64,000 nucleotides of DNA from Microbacterium hydrocarbonoxydans (GTDB taxonomy: Bacteria; Actinomycetota; Actinomycetes; Actinomycetales; Microbacteriaceae). The stretch lies in NCBI RefSeq assembly GCF_900105205.1, contig NZ_FNSQ01000005.1:3348001-3412000 (forward strand), read 5' to 3'. Each line of letters starts with the position of its first letter. Within the stretch, counting starts at the first letter, position 1. Under the pieces are notes generated by a model. The model worked only from the letters and a program-made list of their open reading frames with translations. It ran no database searches and had not been told where the DNA came from. Positions 27,391 through 36,108 of the stretch are shown one piece after another. A program made the position numbers and the translations under genes.

Positions 27391-28656
27391 TCAGTCGGCG
27401 GGCAGCTGGAACGGGTTGTCCCCCGCGGCGGCGAGCAGGTACCAGGCGGTCGCACCGGTGTGCAGGCTCGCGTAGTAGAGGTCTCCGAACCCCGAGTCCA
27501 GGCCGTCCGTCGATGTCGCGACGATTCCCTTGCCGTCGCCGTTCGCGGCATCGCGCTGACCGAGGCGGATGCTGCTCAGCAGCGCCTCGGCGCGGTCGGC
27601 GTCACCGGGCGCATCCCGCAGTCGGAGCGCCAGCGCCAGGTGACCGCTGCCCTCGAACCAGACCTTGGACACATCGGTGTCGCTGATCGACGGCCCCTGA
27701 TACGGACCGTCCGTCGCGATCAGGTTGTCGAGCGTCCAGTCCAACGACGTGTCGTACCGGGGGTCGCCCGTGGCGAGCGAACTCCATGTCTGCGCATCGA
27801 GGGGGATCGGTCGCGTGTTGACCGTCGAGCCGTCGAGCAGCGTTCCGGTGTCGACATGGCCGTCTGCGCTCTGCATCGCCGCGACGAAGCCGCTCGCGAC
27901 AGCCGCGCGCTCGCCCCACACCGGGTCGCCGGTCAGTTCCGCGAGCTGGGTGAAGAATCCGGCGAGGTCGCTGTTGTGCTCGGTGGACTTCCACTCCAGC
28001 GACGAGCCGTTCTCGAGCTGTCCACCCGTGTACCCGAAGGGCGCGCGCACCATGTCCGCCGTGTTCGTCTGGATCCACTGCGCGAGCTGCAGCGCGCCGT
28101 CGAGGTACTTCTGTTCCCCGGTCGCGTGGAAGAGCCGCGCGAGAGCCATGCCAACCCAGGCCTGGTTGCCGGTGAACGTGCCGGGGCCGGTGATCTCGAC
28201 ACGTCCCTGACGGATGCCGTGCGGCTCGTACGACGTCCGGACGCGCCCATCGCCGATCGGGTCGTTCTCCTGCACGAACAGGAGAGTGTCGCCGACAGCC
28301 TGTGCGCGGCGGATGTCGTCGGGCAGCCCGCGGGCGGTGTACGCGATCACCACGAGGGCGTCGTCGTAGACGAACGAGGGGGTGAAGTCCCAGGTCGGCA
28401 GGTCGGTGAAGAAGCCGCCCTCGTAGCTGCGCGGCAGGCAGTGCCCCGCACCGTCGCAGAACTGGTCGACGCGGGCATCGAGGAACTCGTACGCCAGCGA
28501 GACGGAGAGCGTCGGATCGGGGGCTGCGCCGTCGGCCGTCGGGTCGTCGGTCGAGGCATCACCGGAGGCCGCGGTCGCCGCCCCCGCGAACAGCGCGGCC
28601 GCGACGAGCGCAGCGGCGACGACCCACGGAGCTGAGCGGCGCGACGGACCCGACAT
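27391..28656 (-). CDS. Exported protein of unknown function, six-hairpin-glycosidase-like
   Basis: A 421-residue secreted protein. The start MSGPSRRSAPWVVAAALVAAALFAGAATAA is split by a charged n-region and a hydrophobic core ending AATAASG, a clear export signal. The mature part has repeated helical blocks with patterns such as AWVGMALARLFHATGEQKYLDGALQLAQWI and VWFEGSGHLALALRLRD, as in alpha/alpha-barrel glycosidases and lyases. Two Cys (CDGAGHC) could form a disulfide. I cannot assign a family. It is convergent with purQ and has no operon partner. Confidence 0.65.
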   Translation of the reverse strand: MSGPSRRSAPWVVAAALVAAALFAGAATAASGDASTDDPTADGAAPDPTLSVSLAYEFLDARVDQFCDGAGHCLPRSYEGGFFTDLPTWDFTPSFVYDDALVVIAYTARGLPDDIRRAQAVGDTLLFVQENDPIGDGRVRTSYEPHGIRQGRVEITGPGTFTGNQAWVGMALARLFHATGEQKYLDGALQLAQWIQTNTADMVRAPFGYTGGQLENGSSLEWKSTEHNSDLAGFFTQLAELTGDPVWGERAAVASGFVAAMQSADGHVDTGTLLDGSTVNTRPIPLDAQTWSSLATGDPRYDTSLDWTLDNLIATDGPYQGPSISDTDVSKVWFEGSGHLALALRLRDAPGDADRAEALLSSIRLGQRDAANGDGKGIVATSTDGLDSGFGDLYYASLHTGATAWYLLAAAGDNPFQLPAD

Positions 28657-28811
28657 GAAGACCCCCTCGGTCTGAACCGCGATCCGAGCGCGCGGCTCGC
28701 GGGCGACCAGCAGGTCACAACCGAAATGCTGGCATACCAGGAAGTACGGGCGGAAGTGGCAAAGGTCTACATCTTCGTCGTGCGCGCGCATGCCCTGTCA
28801 CGCCCCGCGAG

Positions 28812-28825
28812 TAACATGCGAGCCA
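28812..28825 (+). promoter_or_regulatory. Leaderless -10 box of the VOC gene
   Basis: TAACAT at 28812-28817 followed by seven bases and the ATG at 28825. There is no ribosome site. Confidence 0.55.
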
Positions 28826-29271
28826 TGCCCATCACCCTGGAGAACGTCGGCATCGCCGTCCGCGACCTGGAGGCCACGATCGCCTTCTTCACCGACCTCG
28901 GGCTCAGCGTGCTCGGTCGCGACGAAGTCAGCGGCGAATGGGCCGACACGGCGGTCGGCCTCGACGGCAACCATGCGAAGATCGCCGTCCTGCAGACACC
29001 GGACGGCCACGGGCAGATCGAGCTGTTCGAGTACATCCATCCGGATGCGATCGAGACCGAGCCCACCCTGCCGAATGAGATCGGGATGCATCGGATCGCG
29101 TTCGCGGTCGACGACATCGACGAGTCCCTCGCGATCGCGGCTCGGCACGGATGCCACCCGTTGCGCGGCGTCGCCGACTATCAGGGCGTGTACAAGCTGA
29201 CCTATCTGCGCGGTCCGAGCGGGATCCTGGTGATGCTCGCGCAGGACCTCACGAAGACGACGTCGGGTTAG
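28825..29271 (+). CDS. VOC family (glyoxalase-like) protein
   Basis: A 148-residue protein with the two beta-alpha-beta-beta-beta modules of the vicinal oxygen chelate fold: ITLENVGIAVRDLEATIAFFTDLGLSVLGRD and IGMHRIAFAVDDIDESLAIAARHGC. A metal-binding His and Glu are plausible (MHRIAF, QIELFEY). Substrate unknown. Its stop overlaps the convergent DUF1761 gene by four bases. Confidence 0.85.
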   Translation: MPITLENVGIAVRDLEATIAFFTDLGLSVLGRDEVSGEWADTAVGLDGNHAKIAVLQTPDGHGQIELFEYIHPDAIETEPTLPNEIGMHRIAFAVDDIDESLAIAARHGCHPLRGVADYQGVYKLTYLRGPSGILVMLAQDLTKTTSG

Positions 29272-29696
29272 CCCAGCGCCGGGGGCCACACCCCGATGAT
29301 CAGCGACATCACCACGATGGTGACGAGCTCATGGGCGATGTTCATCGTCGTCAACGCCGTCGGGCGCCCCTCGAACGCGTCGTGCGTGATGAACCGGGCC
29401 GCGGTGAATCCCGCCCACAGCAGGACGCCGGTGACGACCGCCGCCCAGAAGAACGATCCGTCATAGAAGTGCCAGGCGATGGCGGATGCTCCGGCCAGCA
29501 CCCACGCCGTCGCGAAGCTGACGAACACCGTGGTGATGATCGCCATCGTGGCGCTCGAACCCGACCGATCCATGTCGACGTTCGCGAGCTTCGACCAGCG
29601 CGTGCCGAACACCTTCGGCGCGTACCAGATCGAGCCGACGATCATGCTCGAGGCCGTGGCCAGCAGCACCGCCCAGTAGTTGATCTCGGGAACCAT
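29268..29696 (-). CDS. DUF1761 membrane protein
   Basis: A 142-residue protein with about four membrane spans. The start INYWAVLLATASSMIVGSIWYAPKVFGTRW matches the DUF1761 family, whose function is unknown. Lone gene, convergent with the VOC gene and divergent from the alpha-glucosidase. Confidence 0.82.
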   Translation of the reverse strand: MVPEINYWAVLLATASSMIVGSIWYAPKVFGTRWSKLANVDMDRSGSSATMAIITTVFVSFATAWVLAGASAIAWHFYDGSFFWAAVVTGVLLWAGFTAARFITHDAFEGRPTALTTMNIAHELVTIVVMSLIIGVWPPALG

Positions 29697-29808
29697 GACA
29701 GCCTCCAGTCGTCGGATGCCCGAAGCATACTCCCGGCCTGCAAGCAGCCAGCGGCGCGACGTGGGATATCGCGTCCCCGAATCGATTCGATCACGGTTAT
29801 GGCAATCA

Positions 29809-29836
29809 TGTAAGCGTTTGCACTAATCTGATGCCA
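29809..29836 (+). promoter_or_regulatory. LacI-type operator and leaderless -10 box of the alpha-glucosidase gene
   Basis: TGTAAGCGTTTGCA (29809-29822) fits the LacI-family consensus TGNAANCGNTTNCA. TAATCT follows at 29824-29829, and six bases later the ATG at 29836. The operator abuts the -10 box, so repression should be direct. The LacI gene at 31565 is the likely binder. Confidence 0.75.
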
Positions 29837-31497
29837 TGGCACAGCTTGAGCAGATCGCAGCCCCCGGTTCCGAGTGGTGGCGCAGTGCGGTCATCTACCA
29901 GATCTACCCCCGTTCGTTCGCCGACGCCTCGGGCGACGGCATCGGCGACCTGCCGGGCATCACGAGTCGGCTCGACTCGCTGAAGGAGCTCGGCGTCGAC
30001 GCGATCTGGCTGAGCCCGTTCATGACGAGCCCGCAGCGGGATGCCGGCTACGACGTGGCGGACTACCGCGATGTCGACCCGCTGTTCGGCACGCTCGACG
30101 ACTTCGACACCATGCTGAACGAGGCGCACACCCGCGGCATCCGTGTCGTGGTCGACCTGGTCCCGAACCACTCGTCCGCTCAGCACGCCTGGTTCCAGGC
30201 GGCGCTGAAGGCCGCGCCTGGAAGCCCTGAGCGCGCGCGCTACATCTTCCGCGACGGCAAGGGCGAGAACGGCGAGCTGCCCCCGAACAACTGGGAGTCC
30301 GTCTTCGGCGGCGGCATGTGGGAGCGCATCACCGAGGCCGACGGCACGCCCGGCCAGTGGTACCTGCACATCTTCGATCCCACCCAGCCCGACTTCGACT
30401 GGAACAACGAAGAGGTCCGCGAGGAGTTCCGCTCGATCCTGCGCTTCTGGCTCGACCGCGGCGTCGACGGCTTCCGCGTCGACGTGGCCCACGGCATGAT
30501 CAAGGCCGAAGGCCTGCCCGACTACACCCCGCCGGCCGACGCCGACTCGATGGGTGGCGGCGAGGCGAACGTGCCGTACTGGGGACAGGACGGCGTGCAC
30601 GACATCTACCGCGACTGGCACAAGGTGCTGGCCGAGTACGACGGCGACCGCGCACTGTGCGGCGAGGCCTGGATGCCGACGCTGAAGCAGACCGCCCTGT
30701 GGGTGCGCCCCGACGAGATGCACCAGACCTTCAACTTCCCGTACCTCATGACCGAGTGGGATGCGAAGGCCCTGGGCGACGTCATCCGCGAGTCGCTCGA
30801 CGCGTTCGGCGCGGTCGGCGCACCGAGCACCTGGGTGCTGTCGAACCACGACGTGGTCCGCCACGCCTCGCGTCTCGCGCTCACCGCCGAGAACCCCCAG
30901 GGTGAGGGCATCGGCCCGAACACCCCGGACAAGCCCGACACCGCGATCGGCCTGGCCCGTGCTCGCGCAGCGACGACCGTCATGCTCGCCCTGCCCGGAT
31001 CCGCCTACCTGTACCAGGGCGAGGAGCTGGGTCTGCCCGAGGCGATGGAGATCCCCGACGCGTTCCGTCAGGACCCGACCTGGTTCCGCACCAACGGCGA
31101 GCGCTACGGCCGTGACGGATGCCGCGTCCCGCTGCCGTGGGAGGCGGATGCTCCGGCATTCGGCTTCAACGAGACCGGCGCCTCCTGGCTCCCGCAGCCC
31201 GCGGACTGGGCCGCCTACTCCCGCGAGGTCGAGGAGAAGGACGAGACCTCCACCCTCTCGCTCTACAAGCAGCTGCTCTCCGGGCGCCGCGAGCACGACT
31301 TCGGCAGCGGTTCGCTGGTCTGGGAGGATGCCGGCGCGCACGCCGTCGCCTTCCGTCGTGGTGCCGTGCACGTCGTCGCGAACCTGGGCACCGAGCCGAT
31401 CGAGCTGCCGGCCGACGCGACGGTGCTGGTCCGCAGCCAGCCGTTCGAGGGCACGTCGCTGCCGGTCGATTCGGCCGTCTGGTACATCACGGCGTAA
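29836..31497 (+). CDS. Alpha-glucosidase / oligo-glucosidase, GH13
   Basis: A 553-residue cytoplasmic hydrolase of alpha-1,4 or alpha-1,6 glucosides. The beta/alpha barrel begins WWRSAVIYQIYPRSFADASGDGIGDLPG. Catalytic residues are Asp in GFRVDVAHGM, Glu in LCGEAWMP and Asp in LSNHDVV. GDGIGDLPGI is typical of the oligo-1,6-glucosidase/alpha-glucosidase group. A LacI regulator follows after a 67-base gap. Exact bond preference not decided. Confidence 0.92.
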   Translation: MAQLEQIAAPGSEWWRSAVIYQIYPRSFADASGDGIGDLPGITSRLDSLKELGVDAIWLSPFMTSPQRDAGYDVADYRDVDPLFGTLDDFDTMLNEAHTRGIRVVVDLVPNHSSAQHAWFQAALKAAPGSPERARYIFRDGKGENGELPPNNWESVFGGGMWERITEADGTPGQWYLHIFDPTQPDFDWNNEEVREEFRSILRFWLDRGVDGFRVDVAHGMIKAEGLPDYTPPADADSMGGGEANVPYWGQDGVHDIYRDWHKVLAEYDGDRALCGEAWMPTLKQTALWVRPDEMHQTFNFPYLMTEWDAKALGDVIRESLDAFGAVGAPSTWVLSNHDVVRHASRLALTAENPQGEGIGPNTPDKPDTAIGLARARAATTVMLALPGSAYLYQGEELGLPEAMEIPDAFRQDPTWFRTNGERYGRDGCRVPLPWEADAPAFGFNETGASWLPQPADWAAYSREVEEKDETSTLSLYKQLLSGRREHDFGSGSLVWEDAGAHAVAFRRGAVHVVANLGTEPIELPADATVLVRSQPFEGTSLPVDSAVWYITA

Positions 31498-31564
31498 GCC
31501 GCACGCGGTGGGGCCACGGCATCCGATCCGGTGTCGCGGCCCCTCCGCCGCAGAGAGGATCACC

Positions 31565-32572
31565 ATGGCGAGCATCGATGAGGTCGCCCGGCTCGCCGGG
31601 GTGTCGACCGCGACGGTCTCCCGCGCGCTGAGCGGTCGCGGTCACGTCTCGGAATCGGCGCGCTCGCGCGTGCAGGAGGCCGCGGCAGCGCTCGGCTACG
31701 TCGTCTCGTCGCGGGCGTCGAGCCTGGCATCCGGTCGCACCCGCAACGTCGGCGTGGTGGTGCCCTTCCTCGATCGCTGGTTCTTCAGCACGGTGCTCTC
31801 GGGGGTCTCGTCCGCACTGATGCGTGAGGGATACGACATCACGCTCTACAACATCACCGCCGACAAGGACGTGCGTCGGCACGTGTTCGACACCTTCCTG
31901 CGTCGCCAGCGGGTGGATGCCGTGATCGCCGTCTCGATCGAGCTCGACGACGACGAGACGCAGTATCTGCTCGACCTGGGGCTTCCCGTGATCGCGATCG
32001 GCGGACCGAACCCGAAGCTCGACACGCTCACGGTCGACGACGTCGCCGTCGCCCAGTTGGCGACCGAGCACCTGATCGGCCTCGGCCATCGCGACATCGC
32101 CCACATCGGCGCGAACCCCGAATTCGACATCGACTTCCACATCCCGACCAACCGTCGTCAGGGCTTCGAGAAGGCGCTGGCGAAAGCCGGCATCCCGTTG
32201 AATCCCGCCTTCCTCGAACCGGCCGACTTCACGGTCGAGGGTGGCTACCGGGCCGCGAAGCAGCTGCTCGGCAGGCCGGGCCCCCGCCCGACGGCGGTGT
32301 TCGCCGCGTCGGACGAGATGGCCATCGGCGCGATCCTCGCCGCCCGCGACCTCGGCTTCGCCGTGCCGGAGGACCTGTCGATCGTCGGCATCGACGGCCA
32401 CGAGCTCGGCGAGTTCTTCCGCCTGACCACGGTCGACCAGTTCCCGCTCGGGCAGGGCGAGAGGGCTGCGGATGCCGTGCTCGCCAAGCTCACGGACGGG
32501 GATGCCGCGGGCATCCCTGCCGCTCTGCCGTACGAATTGAACGTGCGCGGCACGACAGCTCGGCGCGTGTAG
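31565..32572 (+). CDS. LacI family regulator of the alpha-glucosidase
   Basis: A 335-residue repressor. The HTH ASIDEVARLAGVSTATVSRALSGRGHVSE is followed by the hinge and a sugar-sensing domain (NVGVVVPFLDRWFFSTVLSGV, VPEDLSIVGIDGHELGEFFRLTTVDQFPLGQG). GAGAGG lies 6 bases before the ATG. It is downstream of the alpha-glucosidase gene and probably binds the operator at 29809. A maltose-like inducer is inferred. Confidence 0.9.
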   Translation: MASIDEVARLAGVSTATVSRALSGRGHVSESARSRVQEAAAALGYVVSSRASSLASGRTRNVGVVVPFLDRWFFSTVLSGVSSALMREGYDITLYNITADKDVRRHVFDTFLRRQRVDAVIAVSIELDDDETQYLLDLGLPVIAIGGPNPKLDTLTVDDVAVAQLATEHLIGLGHRDIAHIGANPEFDIDFHIPTNRRQGFEKALAKAGIPLNPAFLEPADFTVEGGYRAAKQLLGRPGPRPTAVFAASDEMAIGAILAARDLGFAVPEDLSIVGIDGHELGEFFRLTTVDQFPLGQGERAADAVLAKLTDGDAAGIPAALPYELNVRGTTARRV

Positions 32573-32606
32573 CGAGAGATTCTCCCCGCTCAGGGCGCCA
32601 TGCCGC

Positions 32607-32619
32607 CATACTGATGCGA
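32607..32619 (+). promoter_or_regulatory. Leaderless -10 box of the AGCS gene
   Basis: CATACT at 32607-32612, six bases, then the ATG at 32619. No ribosome site precedes it. Confidence 0.5.
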
Positions 32620-34091
32620 TGGACGCGCTCAACGATTTCGTGCTCTCTGCCGGCGATGGGCTGTGGACGTGGGTGGTGCTGCCGATCCTGGTGCTCCTCG
32701 GTCTGTACTTCACCCTGCGATCGGGCGTGGTGCAGTTCCGCCTCATCCCCGAGATGTTCCGGACCCTCACGGACCGCACGCCCCGCAAGGAGAACGGCGA
32801 GCCGCAGTCCGTCTCCGCGTTCCAGGCGTTCACGATCTCAGCGGCCTCCCGGGTCGGCGTGGGCAACATCGCGGGCGTCGGCACCGCGATCGCCATCGGC
32901 GGTCCGGGCGCGATCTTCTGGATGTGGACGATGGCGTTCATCGGCGGGGCGTCGAGCTTCATCGAGTCGACGCTCGGCCAGGCGTTCAAGGTCCGCGACA
33001 AGGACGGCTTCCGCGGCGGCCCCGCGTACTACATGCAGCACGGACTCAAAGCGCGCTGGATGGGCATCCTCTTCGCCGTCATCCTGATCGTCTGCTTCCC
33101 CTTCGCGTTCAGCTCCCTGCAGGCGAACACGATCAGCGCCACGGTGTCATCGAGCTTCGGCGGCGAAGTGGCCTGGATCCCGTGGGTGGTCGGCATCGTC
33201 CTCGCCATCCTGACCGCACTCGTCGTCTTCGGGGGCATCCGTCGCATCGCCAGCGTCACGCAGGCGGTCGTGCCCGCCATGGCCCTGGGGTACCTGCTGC
33301 TCGGCCTCGTGATCGTCGGCCTGAACTTCGAGCGGCTTCCTGAGGTCTTCGCCTCCATCTACACCCAGGCGTTCGGATTCAACGAGGTGGTCGGCGCCGC
33401 ACTGGGGACGATCATCATGACGGGCGTCAAGCGCGGCATGTTCTCCAACGAGGCCGGCCTCGGATCGGCGCCGAACGCAGGGGCGAGCGCGGCGGTCACG
33501 CATCCGGTCAAGCAGGGGCTCGTCCAGACGCTCGGCGTCTACTTCGACACGTTCCTCGTCTGCTCGATCACGGCGTTCATCATCCTCGTCTCCACACCGG
33601 ATCTCGCGAACGCGACTCGCGGCATCGGCCTCACGCAGAACGCGATCGTGAGCAACCTCGGCGAGTGGTCGAACATCCTCCTCAGCATCATCATCTTCCT
33701 GCTGGCGTTCAGCTCGATCCTCGGCAACTACTACTACGGCGAATCCAACATCGAGTTCATCAGCAGCCGGCCCTCGATCCTCACCGCCTACCGCGTGCTC
33801 GTCGTCGCGATCATCTTCCTCGGATCGATCGCCTCGGCGGACATCATCTGGAACACGGCCGACGGCATCATGGGGCTCATGGCGATCGTGAACCTCGTGG
33901 CGATCGCGCTCCTGTCCGGCATCGCCTTCAAGCTGCTGCGCGACTACTCCGAGCAGCGCCGCGCGGGCCTCGATCCGGTGTTCACCCGTGCGCGGATGCC
34001 CGAGGTCACCGGCATCCAGTGCTGGGAGGACGAGTTGAGCGTCACCGGCCCGATCCCGGTGCAGGGCGAGCAGCGCTCGCGACGCCGCTGA
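32619..34091 (+). CDS. Alanine/glycine:cation symporter, AGCS family
   Basis: A 490-residue inner-membrane Na+-coupled amino acid importer. Signatures are SAFQAFTISAASRVGVGNIAGVGTAIAIGGPGAIFWMW and FRGGPAYYMQHGL, then GVKRGMFSNEAGLGSAPNAGASA, all central to AGCS proteins. The C-terminus is a hydrophilic tail of about 45 residues. Substrate is probably alanine or glycine. Ends at a shared hairpin before the convergent nhaA. Confidence 0.93.
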   Translation: MDALNDFVLSAGDGLWTWVVLPILVLLGLYFTLRSGVVQFRLIPEMFRTLTDRTPRKENGEPQSVSAFQAFTISAASRVGVGNIAGVGTAIAIGGPGAIFWMWTMAFIGGASSFIESTLGQAFKVRDKDGFRGGPAYYMQHGLKARWMGILFAVILIVCFPFAFSSLQANTISATVSSSFGGEVAWIPWVVGIVLAILTALVVFGGIRRIASVTQAVVPAMALGYLLLGLVIVGLNFERLPEVFASIYTQAFGFNEVVGAALGTIIMTGVKRGMFSNEAGLGSAPNAGASAAVTHPVKQGLVQTLGVYFDTFLVCSITAFIILVSTPDLANATRGIGLTQNAIVSNLGEWSNILLSIIIFLLAFSSILGNYYYGESNIEFISSRPSILTAYRVLVVAIIFLGSIASADIIWNTADGIMGLMAIVNLVAIALLSGIAFKLLRDYSEQRRAGLDPVFTRARMPEVTGIQCWEDELSVTGPIPVQGEQRSRRR

Positions 34092-34098
34092 CCCTGCT

Positions 34099-34127
34099 CA
34101 CGCGGGCCGTCTCGGCCGGCCCCCGTG
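34099..34127. terminator. Bidirectional hairpin between the AGCS gene and nhaA
   Basis: An 11-bp stem with one mismatch, CACGCGGGCCG (34099-34109) against CGGCCCCCGTG (34117-34127), fills the 39-base gap between two convergent genes. Confidence 0.65.
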
Positions 34128-34130
34128 GAT

Positions 34131-35411
34131 TCAGACGTCGAGCCGCTCCCGTCGGGCCAGCGCGCTCCGCCGTGCGAGGACGAGTCCGCCCACCATCGCG
34201 GCGATAAGAGATCCGAGGAGCACGCCGATCTTGACGTGCTCGTCGGCGACCGAACTCGATCCGTAGGCGAGCTCTCCGACGAGAAGCGAGACGGTGAATC
34301 CGATGCCGGCGAGGAAGGCCATCCCGGCGAGATCCGGCCATCGCAGCGACTCGTCGAGGCGCAGCGCCGGCACGCGGCTCAGGAGGAACGTCGTCGTCAG
34401 GATCCCGATCGGCTTGCCCAGCACGAGTCCCACAATGATGCCGATCGCGATCGGATCGGTCAGCGCCGACCGCAGTCCGTCGACGCCGCCGATCGTGACC
34501 CCCGCCGCGAAGAAGGCGAAGACAGGCACGGCGAACAGCGTCGCCACGACACCCCAGCGGTCGGCGAAGTGCGGGGCGAGGCCGTCGAAGAGCGGCTCGC
34601 CGTCGGCATCCGTCCCTCGCGGCACCCGAGCGCGCTCGGTCGGGATGACAGGAACGACGAAGCCGAGCAGCACGCCGGCGACGGTCGCGTGGATGCCGGC
34701 GGCGTGGATGCAGACCCACACCGCGATCGCGAGAGGCAGCAGGATCCACCACGCCCGCACGCCCTTCTGAACGAGCAGCGCGAATCCCGCGAGCGGCAGC
34801 AGAGCGAGCGTCAGCCACGGGAGGCTGATCGAGTCGGTGTAGAACGTCGCGATGATCGTGATGGCGATCAGGTCGTCGATGATCGCCAAGGTGAGGAGGA
34901 AGACGCGGAGCGCCGGCGGGAGGAACCGTCCGACCACCGCGATCACCGCCACGGCGAAGGCGATGTCGGTCGCGGTCGGGATGGCCCACCCCCGCAGGGC
35001 GTCGGCATCACCGGCGTTGATGAGAGCGAAGATCACCGCGGGCACGATGACGCCGCCGACGGCCGCGGCGATCGGCAGGGCGGCCTGACGCGGGTCTCGC
35101 AGGCGGCCGGTGACGAACTCCTCCTTCAGCTCGAGACCCACGACGAAGAAGAAGATCGCGAGCAGGCCGTCGGCTGCCCAGGTGCCGATGCTCAGGTCGA
35201 GATGCAGCGCAGGGATGCCGACGGTGGCGTCGCGGACGGACTCGTACCACGACACCGCGGGCGTGTTCGCGAGGATCAGCGCGGCGACCGTGGCGGCGAG
35301 CAGGAGCGCCCCGCCGAAGGCGTCGCTGCGGGCGGTGGAGCGGATGCCGCGCCACAGCTCATGCGGAGCGAGACGGAGACGGGATCGGGTACGGACAGGG
35401 GAAGCGGACAT
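34131..35411 (-). CDS. nhaA: Na+/H+ antiporter NhaA
   Basis: A 426-residue 12-span antiporter exporting Na+ for H+. The paired Asp of the ion site is in LTLAIIDDLIAITIIATFY. Other family segments are FFFVVGLELKEEFVTGRLRDPR, GWAIPTATDIAFAVAV and GIGFTVSLLVGELAYG. Contributes to salt and alkaline pH tolerance. Monocistronic. Confidence 0.95.
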   Translation of the reverse strand: MSASPVRTRSRLRLAPHELWRGIRSTARSDAFGGALLLAATVAALILANTPAVSWYESVRDATVGIPALHLDLSIGTWAADGLLAIFFFVVGLELKEEFVTGRLRDPRQAALPIAAAVGGVIVPAVIFALINAGDADALRGWAIPTATDIAFAVAVIAVVGRFLPPALRVFLLTLAIIDDLIAITIIATFYTDSISLPWLTLALLPLAGFALLVQKGVRAWWILLPLAIAVWVCIHAAGIHATVAGVLLGFVVPVIPTERARVPRGTDADGEPLFDGLAPHFADRWGVVATLFAVPVFAFFAAGVTIGGVDGLRSALTDPIAIGIIVGLVLGKPIGILTTTFLLSRVPALRLDESLRWPDLAGMAFLAGIGFTVSLLVGELAYGSSSVADEHVKIGVLLGSLIAAMVGGLVLARRSALARRERLDV

Positions 35412-35473
35412 GACGAGACCTCACGCGGGAGAAGGGTGGACGGCGCGGAAGACCGCACCCTTCGAGGCGCGGT

Positions 35474-35647
35474 CTAGCAGCGTGGTGGCGGGCAGCCCGC
35501 GATCTCACCGTGCGAGAGCGTGCCCCACACGCTGGTCCAGCCGTTCGTGCCCGGGTGCAGCACGACACGCATCCATTCCCTCATCGGCGTCGCCGATCGC
35601 AGCTCATGCGGAGCACGCGTCGAGCCGGCGATCGAGAGGAGGGCCAT
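35474..35647 (-). CDS. Possible small protein, 57 residues
   Basis: A short open frame, MALLSIAGSTRAPHELRSA to a C-terminus SHGEIAGCPPPRC. I keep it because a TAGGCT -10 box (minus strand, 35655-35660) lies exactly seven bases before its ATG, as for leaderless genes elsewhere in the window. No homologue is recognised. It lies between nhaA and arsR, both on the same strand. Confidence 0.4.
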   Translation of the reverse strand: MALLSIAGSTRAPHELRSATPMREWMRVVLHPGTNGWTSVWGTLSHGEIAGCPPPRC

Positions 35648-35682
35648 GATGCCCAGCCTATCGACCGCGGCTGCGCGACCGA

Positions 35683-36024
35683 TCAGAGCCCGCGCAACGC
35701 CTCGCCGGCGGCGTCCAGCGCGCCATCGGCCAGGGCGAAGTACGCCCACTTGCCGCGCTGCTCGCGGGTGACGAGGCCCGCATCGGTCAGGAGCTTCATG
35801 TGGTGCGAGACCGTGCCCTGCGACAGTCCGACCGGGTCGGTGAGGTCGCAGATGCAGGCCTCACCACCCTCGGCGGACGAGATCATCGACAGCAGCCGCA
35901 CCCTCGTGGGATCCCCGAGCGCCTTGAAGAGTCGCGCGATCCGCTCAGCCTCTGCGAGGGGCAGCGAGGGCGCGGTGCCCGACGTGCAGCACGCCGTCTG
36001 ATCGATCGTCACCGGAAGCGTCAT
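35683..36024 (-). CDS. arsR: ArsR family arsenic-responsive repressor
   Basis: A 113-residue winged-helix repressor. The HTH is VGLSQGTVSHHMKLLTDAGLVTRE. Thiols are Cys12-Cys13 (QTACCTSG) and Cys57/Cys59 (EACICDL). This matches the Corynebacterium type, in which an N-terminal Cys pair and a Cys in the DNA-binding domain bind As(III). It is divergent from arsO-arsC with two operator-like sites between, so arsenite should release it and induce both directions. Confidence 0.92.
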   Translation of the reverse strand: MTLPVTIDQTACCTSGTAPSLPLAEAERIARLFKALGDPTRVRLLSMISSAEGGEACICDLTDPVGLSQGTVSHHMKLLTDAGLVTREQRGKWAYFALADGALDAAGEALRGL

Positions 36025-36036
36025 GACCCAATCCTC

Positions 36037-36096
36037 TCACGTATTGACATTCTTCGATACGTGAGCGACGCTTTCTCATATTGAAGATTCTCGATC
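36037..36096. promoter_or_regulatory. Tandem ArsR operator sites
   Basis: Two related sites lie in the arsR-arsO gap: TATTGA-N6-TCGATA (36042-36059) and TATTGA-N6-TCGATC (36079-36096), 37 bases apart. The first is nested in a perfect inverted repeat TCACGTAT (36037-36044)/ATACGTGA (36057-36064). Confidence 0.7.
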
Positions 36097-36108
36097 TGAG
36101 GAGTGCTG

